A stretch of DNA of 64,000 nt from Reyranella sp. (GTDB lineage Bacteria; Pseudomonadota; Alphaproteobacteria; Reyranellales; Reyranellaceae), in contig JAIEOV010000018.1 in NCBI GenBank assembly GCA_019750135.1, forward strand, positions 124,001 to 188,000. The letters run 5' to 3'. Positions 34,126-42,264 of the stretch are shown here, in pieces (positions within the stretch are counted from its first letter, which is position 1; each line of letters starts with the position of its first letter). The position numbers and the translations under genes were made by a program. The notes below the pieces were generated by a model. The model was not told where the DNA came from. It made no database searches and worked only from the letters and a program-made list of their open reading frames with translations.

Positions 34126-35733
34126 ATGACCAGCACGACCATCACGCCCCAGGACCTCCAGCAACGACTGCGCGACATCATCGCGGGCAATGGCCGCGAG
34201 CTCGCCTTCCTCGATGTGCGCGAGGACGGTCAACGCGGGATGGCCCATCCCTTGCTGTCGGTCGGTCTGCACTATTCCACGCTCGAGGCGACGGTCGGCC
34301 GGCTGGTGCCGCGCCGATCGACGCCCATCGTGCTGATGGATGGAGGAGACGGGGTCTCGGAGCGCGCCGCCAAGCGTCTTGCCGCGCTCGGCTACTCCGA
34401 CGTCGCCGTGCTGGGCGGCGGCGTCGAGGCCTGGAAGTCCGCTGGGTACGAGCTGTTCATGGGGCACAACGTGGTCAGCAAGTCATTCGGCGAGCTGGTC
34501 GAGCACGCCTGCCACACGCCGTCGATCTCCGCCGAAGAGCTGAGGGCGATGCAGGATCGCGGCGACAAGCTGGTCGTGCTCGACGGCCGCACACCCGAGG
34601 AACATCACCGGCAATGCCTGCCCGGCGGCATCAGCGTCCCCAACGGCGAGCTCGTCTACCGGGTCCACGATCTTGCGCCCGATGCCGACACCACCGTGGT
34701 CGTGAATTGCGCCGGCCGTACGCGCAGCATCATCGGCGCGCAGGCTCTCCGCAATGCGCGCATACCGAACAAGGTCGTCGCCTTCCGTAACGGCACGATG
34801 GGCTGGACGCTGGCGGGCTTCACGCCCCAGCTCGGCAGCACGCTGAGCTACGGGCCGGTCTCTGCCGACGGGTGGGCGCAGGCCCGACAATGGGCCGCGG
34901 GAATGACGAGCCGCTACGGCGTGAAGTCGGTCGACCGCAAGACCCTGGACGCGTGGCGCGAGGACGCGAACCGCACGACGTTCCTGTTCGACGTGCGCGA
35001 CGAGCGCGAGTATCCCGACGGCCACGTGCCGGGCGCACTGTCGATCGCCGGCGGCCAGCTGGTGCAGACCACCGACGAGTGGATGGGCGTGCGTGGCGCC
35101 CGGGTGGTGCTGACCGACGATACTGGCGTGCGCGCCACCGCGACCGCTCACTGGCTCGTCCAGATGGGCTGGGATGTCTACGTGCTCGAAGGCGGCATCG
35201 GGTCGGGGCCGGTCGAGCGCGGTCCCATGGTGCAGCCGGTGCTCGGCCTCGATGCCATTGCGACACCGCAGGTCACCCCGCAGGAGCTGAAGGCGCTGAT
35301 CGATGCCGCTGACGCCGTGGTGCTCGATGCCGGACCGGGCCTCGCCTACCGCAAGACGCACATCCCCGGCGCAATCTGGGGATGCCGGCCCCAGCTCGCC
35401 AAGACCATGGCGACGCTGGGCAAGGCCAGGCACATCGTTCTCGCCTCACCCGACGCCGTGCGGGCCAAGCTGGCCTCGGTCGACCTGGTCGATCTGACCG
35501 ACGCCAAGGTCGCCGTGCTCGAAGGCGGCACGGACGCGTGGGTGAAAGCCGGGCTTCCGACCGAGGAGAGCCCCGACACGCCTTCGAACGAGGCGATCAT
35601 CGATCACCTGGTCTGGGTGGCCGGGCGTCGAACCGGCAACCAGGACGAGATGAAGCAGTACCTCGAGTGGGAGCAGCAACTCGTCGCCCAGCTGGAACGC
35701 GACGGCAATCTGCCCTTCCGCATCGTCGTCTAG
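34126..35733 (+). CDS. Four-domain rhodanese (sulfurtransferase) with a single catalytic Cys loop
   Basis: A 535-residue protein built of four rhodanese-like modules (about 1-125, 130-245, 260-370 and 380-500). Only the second has a proper active-site loop, VVNCAGRTRS, with the persulphide-forming Cys. The equivalent loops in modules 1, 3 and 4 read MDGGDGVS, TDDTGVRA and ASPDAVRA, without Cys. It would transfer sulfane sulphur from thiosulphate or a persulphide to an acceptor. ATG 34126 is used; GCAAGCG upstream is only a weak ribosome site. It is not clearly in an operon. Confidence 0.85.
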   Translation: MTSTTITPQDLQQRLRDIIAGNGRELAFLDVREDGQRGMAHPLLSVGLHYSTLEATVGRLVPRRSTPIVLMDGGDGVSERAAKRLAALGYSDVAVLGGGVEAWKSAGYELFMGHNVVSKSFGELVEHACHTPSISAEELRAMQDRGDKLVVLDGRTPEEHHRQCLPGGISVPNGELVYRVHDLAPDADTTVVVNCAGRTRSIIGAQALRNARIPNKVVAFRNGTMGWTLAGFTPQLGSTLSYGPVSADGWAQARQWAAGMTSRYGVKSVDRKTLDAWREDANRTTFLFDVRDEREYPDGHVPGALSIAGGQLVQTTDEWMGVRGARVVLTDDTGVRATATAHWLVQMGWDVYVLEGGIGSGPVERGPMVQPVLGLDAIATPQVTPQELKALIDAADAVVLDAGPGLAYRKTHIPGAIWGCRPQLAKTMATLGKARHIVLASPDAVRAKLASVDLVDLTDAKVAVLEGGTDAWVKAGLPTEESPDTPSNEAIIDHLVWVAGRRTGNQDEMKQYLEWEQQLVAQLERDGNLPFRIVV

Positions 35734-35822
35734 TCGAGCAGCTTGGCCGCGCGCCGTGCGACCGTTGAGTCTGAAAGTTCACACTGTTATCGTCGGTGCA
35801 GCGAGTAGGAGGAGGTGCGTCC

Positions 35823-35975
35823 TTGTCGAGTCATGGCAACCTGCGCCACAAGCTCGGCCGCACCAACGACCTGTCCTCGTACCGCAGCACGCTGTTCACG
35901 ACGCCGTTCTCGTGGAAAGCCAGGCTGCGGCCCGTGGATCCGTCGGATCCGCGGCACATCAAGACCGCGGGCTGA
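35823..35975 (+). CDS. Small protein coupled to ubiX
   Basis: A 50-codon frame starting TTG with GGAGG seven bases upstream and ending one base before the ubiX ATG. It encodes a basic, soluble peptide containing RTNDLSSYRSTLFTTPFSW and ending VDPSDPRHIKTAG. I recognise no family. Good ribosome site, spacing and coupling suggest it is real. UbiD/UbiX-type decarboxylases sometimes carry a small third subunit, but the Cys pattern of that subunit is absent here, so that link is speculative. Confidence 0.5.
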   Translation: MSSHGNLRHKLGRTNDLSSYRSTLFTTPFSWKARLRPVDPSDPRHIKTAG

Positions 35976-35976
35976 G

Positions 35977-36573
35977 ATGACCGTCCGGCGCATGATCGTC
36001 GGCATCACCGGTGCCTCTGGAGCGGTCTATGGCATCCGGGTGCTGGAGATGCTGCGGGCCATGAAGATCGAGAGCCATCTCGTGATCTCCAAGGCCGGCG
36101 ACCAGACGCGCGCGCTCGAAACCGACCTGTCGGCGGCCCAGCTGCACGGGCTGGCCGACAAGGTCTATGCGCCGGGCGATATCGCCGCGGCCATTTCGAG
36201 CGGGTCGTTCCAGACGATGGGCATGATCGTGGCGCCCTGCTCGGTGCGTACCTTGAGCGAGATCGCGACCGGCGTGACGTCGAGCCTGGTGGCGCGCGCT
36301 GCCGACGTCTGCCTGAAGGAACGCCGCCGCCTCGTCCTGATGTTCCGTGAGACGCCGCTGCATGCCGGACACATCAGGAGCATGCTGGCGGTAACCGAGA
36401 TGGGCGCCATCGTGGCCGTGCCGGTGCCGGCGTTCTACGCCCGCCCGCGCACGGTCGACGACATCGTCACCCATTCGGTATCGCGAGCGCTGGACCTGTT
36501 CGGCCTCGACACCAAAGCCTTTCCGCGCTGGACTGGTCCCTCGGGCGTCGCCGGACGCCGGCAAGGGAAATGA
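35977..36573 (+). CDS. ubiX: UbiX-type flavin prenyltransferase
   Basis: A 198-residue flavoprotein that prenylates FMN to make the cofactor of UbiD decarboxylases. The N-terminal phosphate-binding loop MIVGITGASGAVYGIRVLE is intact, as are APCSVRTLSEIATG and LVLMFRETPLHAGHIRSM, the prenyl- and phosphate-binding segments. No ubiD is adjacent; only the 50-residue coupled ORF precedes it. It may serve ubiquinone synthesis or an aromatic-acid decarboxylase encoded elsewhere. Confidence 0.92.
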   Translation: MTVRRMIVGITGASGAVYGIRVLEMLRAMKIESHLVISKAGDQTRALETDLSAAQLHGLADKVYAPGDIAAAISSGSFQTMGMIVAPCSVRTLSEIATGVTSSLVARAADVCLKERRRLVLMFRETPLHAGHIRSMLAVTEMGAIVAVPVPAFYARPRTVDDIVTHSVSRALDLFGLDTKAFPRWTGPSGVAGRRQGK

Positions 36574-36691
36574 TGCGGCGTGCGACCTGCAGAAGTGCCG
36601 GATGACGCGACTTCGATCTGCCCGAGATCGGCATGCCAGGTGACGGCGCGCCAACCAGCCCGTAGCGTCCCGGGAAGCTCAAGAGGTTTGA

Positions 36692-38308
36692 ATGGCACGA
36701 CATACGGGTAAGTCTCGCGGACTGGGTTCGGATCTTTCCACGACCGACCAGCTTGCGCATCGCGCCGCGGCGGCGTTCGCCAAAGGACGGTCCCCGAGTT
36801 CCTCGAAGGCGCTGGAAGACTATTTCGACCGCTTCCCGCTCGAGATCTTTGCTGCCCTGGATGGCGCGGTGGCGAACATGCCGCCCGCCGGCCAGCAGCA
36901 GGCGCTGGCGTACGGCTATCTCTTTCTCCTCGAGGGCCTGCTGCTTCACCTGCGTTATCGCATCGATCGCGGTTATGCCGAGGCAAGTCACCTCGTGGCA
37001 GAGTTTCAGGCCGCCGTCGCGGGGCGTGTCAGAGAGGGGTCGCTTGCCCTTCCGATGCTTGGCCTGATCGTCGGTGTGCTGCAGCAGGCGGGCATCGCTG
37101 CCGCACCTGCGCTGGTCGAAGCATCGGTCGAACTCGGCGACCAACGCACAAGCTCCGCCGTCGAGGTCGATCTCGACGTCGTGACGAAGGACCTGGTGGC
37201 AGCGTGTGGCGGCGATCCGTTCGCTCTCGTTGCCTCAGGAGCGGAAGCCTGCCATGCGATGCCGCAAGAGGCGCGGATCGCCATGGTCGTCGGTTTCGCG
37301 TCGGCCGACAACCCGGTCGCGCGCGCTGCGGCGGTCCTTTTCCTTCTCGATCCATCTCCCGAGGTGCGGATCGCCTCCGTCGGCGCCCTCGCGCAAGTCA
37401 GCGCCGCGCTGTCGCCCGTCGATGTGCGGCGGCTCATCGCGTTCCGTGACTGGCGTCCCGAACCGGAGCGGGCTGCGATCGACGCCCTGATCCGGCGCGC
37501 CCGCGAGGCCGGCGTCGATCCCGCGCCCTGGCGGGCGGAGCGCGTGGAGGAAATCCTGGCGACGGCGGTCGACGGCTCGACGAGCCAAGGCCTGCTGGTC
37601 GTGTCGCCATCGGGTCGGAAGAAGCGGCTATCCTCGATCCTGGTCAAGAATGGCATCGCGGATGCGTTCGTCGGAGAGGAGATGTCTCTCGGACAGACCC
37701 GCTCGGTCGTTCAACGAGCCGTCGTCGAGGGTCAGATGGCGCCGGTGTCGCGGGCGTATCTGGATTGCGTAGTGTGTGACCAGCTGGCAATTCTCGTTGC
37801 TGGAGGAAGAGTGCCGCCAGTTGGACTGCTGGACGTTGCCGAATCGGTGGGGGCCACTGGTTGGGGGCCGGTCAAGCTGGAGTTCGATGTTGTCGTCGGC
37901 AGCCTTCTCGCCGCCGTTCCGGCGGCGACCCTCGCGCCGCCGTCCGTCCGGGCGATCCTCGCGAGAAGCGGTGACCTGGTCGATCTCATCGGCGTTGCCG
38001 ATTCGTGGTTCGAGGACGACGCGGAGGTCAGCCGCCTCTCAGCCGGGTGCCGAGGCGCCAGCCGAGACAAGCGTGCCGAATACATGCTCCAGGTCTGCAT
38101 CAGCAAGCGCCGTGGCAAATGGGCAGATGTGCTGCTGGCAACGGCGGTATGGCTGCGAGAGGCCGCCCCGGCGAACCGGCGCTGCTGGCGCGATCTCGCC
38201 GTCGTAGCCAAGGCCGTCGCCGAAGGCCGGAACCTGACGGAGATCGGGCTGATGGTGCGGATCGCCTTGCAGACCGTGGACTGTCTCGACGCCAACCGGC
38301 GGTCCTGA
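36692..38308 (+). CDS. Uncharacterised helical-repeat protein
   Basis: A 538-residue protein of unknown family. Most of it is Ala/Leu-rich helices, and the segment at about 205-245 (NPVARAAAVLFLLDPSPEVR, IASVGALAQVSAAL) reads like HEAT repeats. There is no signal peptide and no membrane helix. AGAGG stands six bases before the ATG. It lies 146 bp upstream of the TPR-PAAR-immunity genes on the same strand and could belong to that cluster, possibly as an adaptor, but nothing in the sequence proves it. Confidence 0.55.
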   Translation: MARHTGKSRGLGSDLSTTDQLAHRAAAAFAKGRSPSSSKALEDYFDRFPLEIFAALDGAVANMPPAGQQQALAYGYLFLLEGLLLHLRYRIDRGYAEASHLVAEFQAAVAGRVREGSLALPMLGLIVGVLQQAGIAAAPALVEASVELGDQRTSSAVEVDLDVVTKDLVAACGGDPFALVASGAEACHAMPQEARIAMVVGFASADNPVARAAAVLFLLDPSPEVRIASVGALAQVSAALSPVDVRRLIAFRDWRPEPERAAIDALIRRAREAGVDPAPWRAERVEEILATAVDGSTSQGLLVVSPSGRKKRLSSILVKNGIADAFVGEEMSLGQTRSVVQRAVVEGQMAPVSRAYLDCVVCDQLAILVAGGRVPPVGLLDVAESVGATGWGPVKLEFDVVVGSLLAAVPAATLAPPSVRAILARSGDLVDLIGVADSWFEDDAEVSRLSAGCRGASRDKRAEYMLQVCISKRRGKWADVLLATAVWLREAAPANRRCWRDLAVVAKAVAEGRNLTEIGLMVRIALQTVDCLDANRRS

Positions 38309-38454
38309 ATCGCCTCGCGCAGAATTCACGGCATCTCCAGAGAAAATCAAGGCCGCCTGAAGGCCGGCTTCAAGCGGGCCGTACAGTCCTTCGCTTAGTA
38401 TTGCGTGCTCGAATCTAGCGCCTTCCGCCCGCCACGGGGTGTACGAGGCACGCC

Positions 38455-39642
38455 ATGCCGTTTGACGAGTTCTTCGCCGAGCAGCTGGAACTGGTTAGGG
38501 ACTTTCTCGCCACGCCGGACGTGGCCGTGAACATCATCCAGGTCGACGGGGAGATGCACGGCATCCTGATGCGCCTGCTGGCGGGCCTCGATAACGATCC
38601 CGACCTTCCGCATGCTCTCATCGGCCACTACGAACCCTTCACGGACCCCGCCGCCTGGTTTGCCGGGATGAAGGCGGCGCTGGACGCGCAACTCGCCCTG
38701 CATGCCGAGGCGCTGGCGGCGATCGGCGTGCCCGCTTCCGGTCCCGATCCGGCAAAGGCGCTGACTGCGCCGTGGCATTTTCTGCGCCATGCCGAGCGCC
38801 TGGCCGCCAGTCTGCCCGACGATGCCGGCGCCATCGCCTTCCTGATCGATCCGGAGCGCGTCGAAGACGACGCCATGTTCGGCCGCTCGATCGACTTCCT
38901 GGCGTCGCAGACCCGCGAGCCTTGGCTCAAGTTCATTGTCCTGGACGACCGGTCCAGGCCCCGCCTGTCGGCGCTTGCCGATGATCGCTCTCGGGTCGAC
39001 CTGCAGGTCTTCTGGCTGCCGCCGGAGGAGATCAGCTGGCGATTGAATGCCGCCGCCATGCAAGGCGAAGGCGGCGACGAGGGGGAAGGCCTCGCCCTGG
39101 CCGGCGGCTTCGCCACTTCGAACAAGGATTTCGAGCAGGCCGAGACACTGCTGCGCCGGCAGCTGGCGCGCGCGGAGCGGCAGGGCGCGCCTGCCGACAT
39201 CGCCCTCAGCCGGTACACCCTTGGCAATGCCCTGCTTGCCGCCGGGCAGGTCGAGGCGGCGGCGGAAGCTTTCCAGCAGACTTGCGAGTCCTGCTCGACG
39301 CATACGCTCTACGAGCTGTCGCCGGTTGCCTACACCAATCTCGGCATCGCCCTTCACCGGCTGGGCCAGTTCGACCAGGCCTTCGATGCCCTCAAGGTCG
39401 CCAACACCTTCTACAGGGCGCAAGGCAATCGGCCGGGAGAGGCCTTCACCTGCGATAACCTCGCCCGTATCCACGAGGAGCGCGGCCAGCACGACAAGGC
39501 GGAACGGGTCTGGCGCTATGCGCTGAAGCTCTACGACGGGATCAGCAATCCTGCGATGCGGGACATTCGGGAAGGCGGCCGCAGCGACATTCTCGACAAG
39601 CTCGAACGCCTCGCCGGAAAGCCTCATGGCGATCAACAGTGA
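38455..39642 (+). CDS. TPR-repeat protein upstream of the PAAR effector
   Basis: A 395-residue cytosolic protein. The N-terminal half (about 1-205) has no family I know: FDEFFAEQLELVRDFLATPD, then EPWLKFIVLDDRSRPRL. The C-terminal half contains four TPR-like helical pairs (about 222-380: SRYTLGNALLAAGQVEAAAE, VAYTNLGIALHRLGQFDQAF). Its end overlaps the start of the PAAR gene by 17 bp, so translation is coupled. This placement suggests a chaperone or loading adaptor for the effector, by analogy with adaptor genes beside type VI effectors. That role is inference. Confidence 0.6.
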   Translation: MPFDEFFAEQLELVRDFLATPDVAVNIIQVDGEMHGILMRLLAGLDNDPDLPHALIGHYEPFTDPAAWFAGMKAALDAQLALHAEALAAIGVPASGPDPAKALTAPWHFLRHAERLAASLPDDAGAIAFLIDPERVEDDAMFGRSIDFLASQTREPWLKFIVLDDRSRPRLSALADDRSRVDLQVFWLPPEEISWRLNAAAMQGEGGDEGEGLALAGGFATSNKDFEQAETLLRRQLARAERQGAPADIALSRYTLGNALLAAGQVEAAAEAFQQTCESCSTHTLYELSPVAYTNLGIALHRLGQFDQAFDALKVANTFYRAQGNRPGEAFTCDNLARIHEERGQHDKAERVWRYALKLYDGISNPAMRDIREGGRSDILDKLERLAGKPHGDQQ

Positions 39643-40828
39643 CGCCGTCGGCAGGACGATTGCCAAGGGTGTGCAGAACGCGGGCGCTCTCGAGAAGAGC
39701 CGCGCGCCGAGCAGGACGAAATCTGCCGACGTCTGGACAAGCGGCGATCCGCCGCCTTCCACGGCGCAGGTGCTGGTGTTGCATGTCAAGGACGCCGCAG
39801 CGAAGGTCGGCGAGGCCGACGGGGCGCTTGCAACCGCAGGGGCGGCGCTCGGTACGCTGACGGCGGCCGAGCAGGCGATCTCCGCGCCGCTGGCGGCGAT
39901 TCCCTTCCCGCGTTTTCCCGCGCTGCGGGTCGGCGACCTGGCGATCGGACTGCCGCACGCCCATGCGCATCCGCCCAACCTGATCCCGCCTGCGCCGCCC
40001 GTGCCGCTGCCGAGCACGGGGCCAGTGATCAAGATCCCGATTCTCTCCGGTGCGAATGCCGTGTTCATCAACGGCCAGCCTGCGGCGCGCTGTGGCGACA
40101 TGGGGATGGGAATCTGGTGCGGCGGCTACTTTCCGCTTTACGAGGTCTTCCTTGGTTCCGCGCATGTCTGGGTCGAGGGCGCCCGTGCGGCGCGCCTCGG
40201 CATCGACATCACCAAGCACTGCATCTTCACCACGCCGAAGCCGAACGATTCGCCGATCGGCCCGATGGTCGGCACGACGATCACCGGCAGCCCGAACGTG
40301 CTGATCGGCGGCATTCCGCTGCCGTCCCTCACCAACATGGCCATCGGCGCGGCGTTCAAGCTCGGCCTCAAGGGCCTGGGCAAGGTTGTCAGCGCACTAC
40401 GGCCAGCCGCAAAGGCGGCCAAGGGCATTGCCGTCTTCCGGCGCGTCGCCAAGAGTGCCGGTGGAAAGGCGATTTCGCTGCGGCAACTGCGCATGAAGCT
40501 GGGCAGGGCCGGGGTCGATACCAGCGGCTACGCCTTTCGGAAGGCGACGGCAAAGGAAGTCGAGGAAGCAGGCAACCACGCCTACGGATGGGTCAACGCC
40601 GACGGCGCGGGTCGCGTGTTCCGCGACGCCAAGGGCCGGCCCATCATCAACTTCACGGACAAGGGGCTCTCCTCGCTGGAGGAAGGGGTCAAGACCTTTG
40701 GCCATGAAGCCAGTCACGTTAAGGACTATGTTGCCGGGATCAAATATGCGCGCGAAGACGTTGCCGAAAGGGCAGGCGAAAGACTGTGGGACAAGGTCTC
40801 CGGTGCGCTCGAGCGGAGGGGCAGATGA
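39626..40828 (+). CDS. PAAR-type effector with HEXXH metallopeptidase-like C-terminal domain
   Basis: A 400-residue protein. The PAAR-like part (about 100-235) includes HPPNLIPPAPPVPLPSTGPV, NAVFINGQPAARCGDMG, GSAHVWVEGARAARLG and GSPNVLIGGIPLPS. Such domains cap the type VI secretion spike. A basic Ala/Lys linker (about 240-290) follows, then a domain ending in TFGHEASHVKDYVAG, where H360-E361-x-x-H364 is a zinc-metallopeptidase motif, with possible third ligand E377 or E381. The gene overlaps the TPR gene upstream and the zinc-ribbon gene downstream (ATGA). I read it as a secreted toxin with its immunity gene. No spike or sheath genes are within the window. Confidence 0.8.
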   Translation: MAINSDAVGRTIAKGVQNAGALEKSRAPSRTKSADVWTSGDPPPSTAQVLVLHVKDAAAKVGEADGALATAGAALGTLTAAEQAISAPLAAIPFPRFPALRVGDLAIGLPHAHAHPPNLIPPAPPVPLPSTGPVIKIPILSGANAVFINGQPAARCGDMGMGIWCGGYFPLYEVFLGSAHVWVEGARAARLGIDITKHCIFTTPKPNDSPIGPMVGTTITGSPNVLIGGIPLPSLTNMAIGAAFKLGLKGLGKVVSALRPAAKAAKGIAVFRRVAKSAGGKAISLRQLRMKLGRAGVDTSGYAFRKATAKEVEEAGNHAYGWVNADGAGRVFRDAKGRPIINFTDKGLSSLEEGVKTFGHEASHVKDYVAGIKYAREDVAERAGERLWDKVSGALERRGR

Positions 40829-41208
40829 GTTCGGATGTGGAGTGGAGAGAGAGCTTTGGCGAGCTCAAGTTGCCCTTCATGGGAGCCGCGGGAAAGATTC
40901 TCGACGGCAATTTTCACGTCGATTGCCCGAACTGCCACAAGAGCACGTTGAGATTCTACTACCATGAATTCAACAAGCAGAAAGGCACCGGGACGCTCTG
41001 GGCATGGTGTCCCAGCTGTCGTGTGATGACCCATCTTCCCCGTGTCGAGCCGGCGGGTCGGCACTTCCCCGATCCGTTTCGCGACATCGACGACTTCGGG
41101 AAACTCGAAGGCCGCAACGACGATCCGCTCGTCGCACGCCTCGACAAGCTTTGGGATGACGGCAAAATAGGCCTTCCAGTGCCTCAGGACGTACGACGTA
41201 GGCGATAA
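40825..41208 (+). CDS. Zinc-ribbon protein, candidate immunity protein of the PAAR effector
   Basis: A 127-residue protein whose ATG overlaps the effector stop as ATGA, the common arrangement of effector-immunity pairs. Two CxxC pairs (C34, C37 in DCPNCHKS and C62, C65 in WCPSCRVM) form a zinc ribbon. The rest is polar with an acidic middle (DPFRDIDDFGKLEGRNDDPL). No signal peptide is seen, so it would act in the cytoplasm; this means the toxin acts there or the immunity mechanism is pre-emptive. No family name is recognised. Confidence 0.65.
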   Translation: MSSDVEWRESFGELKLPFMGAAGKILDGNFHVDCPNCHKSTLRFYYHEFNKQKGTGTLWAWCPSCRVMTHLPRVEPAGRHFPDPFRDIDDFGKLEGRNDDPLVARLDKLWDDGKIGLPVPQDVRRRR

Positions 41209-41229
41209 CTTTTCTTGCGTCACGCACCA

Positions 41230-41337
41230 CCTCATCCTGAGGAGCCGAGCAAAGCGCGGCGTCTCGAAGGATGGGAACCAGTCGTGGTGTTGCCCACCTT
41301 CGACACGCCGCGCTTTGCGCGGCTCCTCAGGGTGAGG
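41230..41337. repeat. Large imperfect inverted repeat (REP-like, alphaproteobacterial)
   Basis: The left arm begins CCTCATCCTGAGGAGCCGAG and the right arm ends GCGCGGCTCCTCAGGGTGAGG. The arms are about 45 bp, mostly complementary, with a short loop. The core (CCTGAGGAGC...GCGTCTCGAAGGATG) is a repeat type I know to be scattered in intergenic DNA of Bradyrhizobium-like genomes. It sits between the candidate immunity gene and the DUF1330 gene. Confidence 0.7.
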
Positions 41338-41370
41338 TCGCCGGGATGCGCTTCTGAGAGGACCGCAATC

Positions 41371-41664
41371 ATGAAGGCCTATGTGATCGCCGCCGAGACA
41401 GTCAATGACCAGGCGATGTTCGATGCCTACCGCAAGGAAGTGCCGGCGACGCTGGCGCCTTTCGGCGGAAGCTTCGTCGTTCGCGGCGGACGCCTGACTT
41501 CCCTCGAAGGGGAGTGGCCGCATCCTCGCCTGGCGGTCATCGAGTTCCCGTCCCGCGCCGCGGCAGAGTCATGGTATGGGTCCGATGCGTACAAGAAGAT
41601 CGTCTCCCTGAGGCACCAAAGCTCCGTCGGGAACCTCGTCATCGTCGATGCGGCGATCGACTGA
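41371..41664 (+). CDS. DUF1330 family protein
   Basis: A 97-residue dimeric alpha-beta-barrel protein of the DUF1330 family: MKAYVIAAETVNDQAMFDAY, GGSFVVRGGRLTSLEG, LAVIEFPSRAAAESWYGSDAY. The biochemical role of the family is unknown. ATG 41371 has GAGAGGA upstream. It stands alone between a palindromic repeat and a broken RNA ligase gene, with no operon partner. Confidence 0.85.
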   Translation: MKAYVIAAETVNDQAMFDAYRKEVPATLAPFGGSFVVRGGRLTSLEGEWPHPRLAVIEFPSRAAAESWYGSDAYKKIVSLRHQSSVGNLVIVDAAID

Positions 41665-41691
41665 TGGAGCACGCAAGGTGTTGGACTGACA

Positions 41692-42264
41692 ATGAGCAAG
41701 CTTCATCCTGCCCGGATCCTGCCGTTTCGCGATCTAGTCGACGCGTTGCAGGTCGGCGCGCGCCGAAAGGCTGGTCTATGAGCAGGTCGGGCCGGGCGGG
41801 CTGCGGCTCTATTGCTACACCAATTCGTGCGTCTACAACGAGCAGTGGAACGACGCGACCTTGATCGCCCGCGGACTCGTGCTCGACGTCGACAACCAGA
41901 CCGTCGTCGCGACACCGTTCCCCAAGTTCTTCAATGCATCCGAGCGGGGCGAGAACATTCCGGATCTGCCGTTCGAGACCTTCGAGAAGGCCGACGGCAG
42001 CCTGATCATCATGTTCTGGCATGCCGGGGAGTGGCGGACGGCGACCAAGGGCGCCTTCGGATCGTCCCAGGCGGCCTGGGCAGCCGAGCGGCTGAAGGGC
42101 TGCGATCTTTCGGCGCTGAGGCGCGGCACGACCTACCTGGCCGAGGCTGTCTACGCGGAGAACCGCATCAGGTGATCTTTTGCTCGGTCCGGCCGACGGC
42201 GAACGAACTGCCGGGCTACGTGCCGTCCTACGCCGTCCATCGGCTGCAGGAGGAGTCCAGCTAG
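41692..42264 (+). pseudogene. Broken T4 Rnl1-like RNA ligase
   Basis: Three frames together encode an RNA-ligase-family protein. Frame 1 gives MSKLHPARILPFRDLVDALQ and stops at 41778. A +1 shift near 41768 (aaaggctgg) opens LVYEQVGPGG, then NEQWNDATLIARGLVLDVDN, FPKFFNASERGENIP, the adenylation motif EKADGS (Lys-x-Asp-Gly) and a stop at 42175 after YAENRIR. The last frame continues VIFCSVRPTANELPGYVPSY to 42264. The ligase core is intact but the reading frame is broken at least twice and the C-terminal domain is missing. It was probably gained by transfer and is now decaying. Confidence 0.65.
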
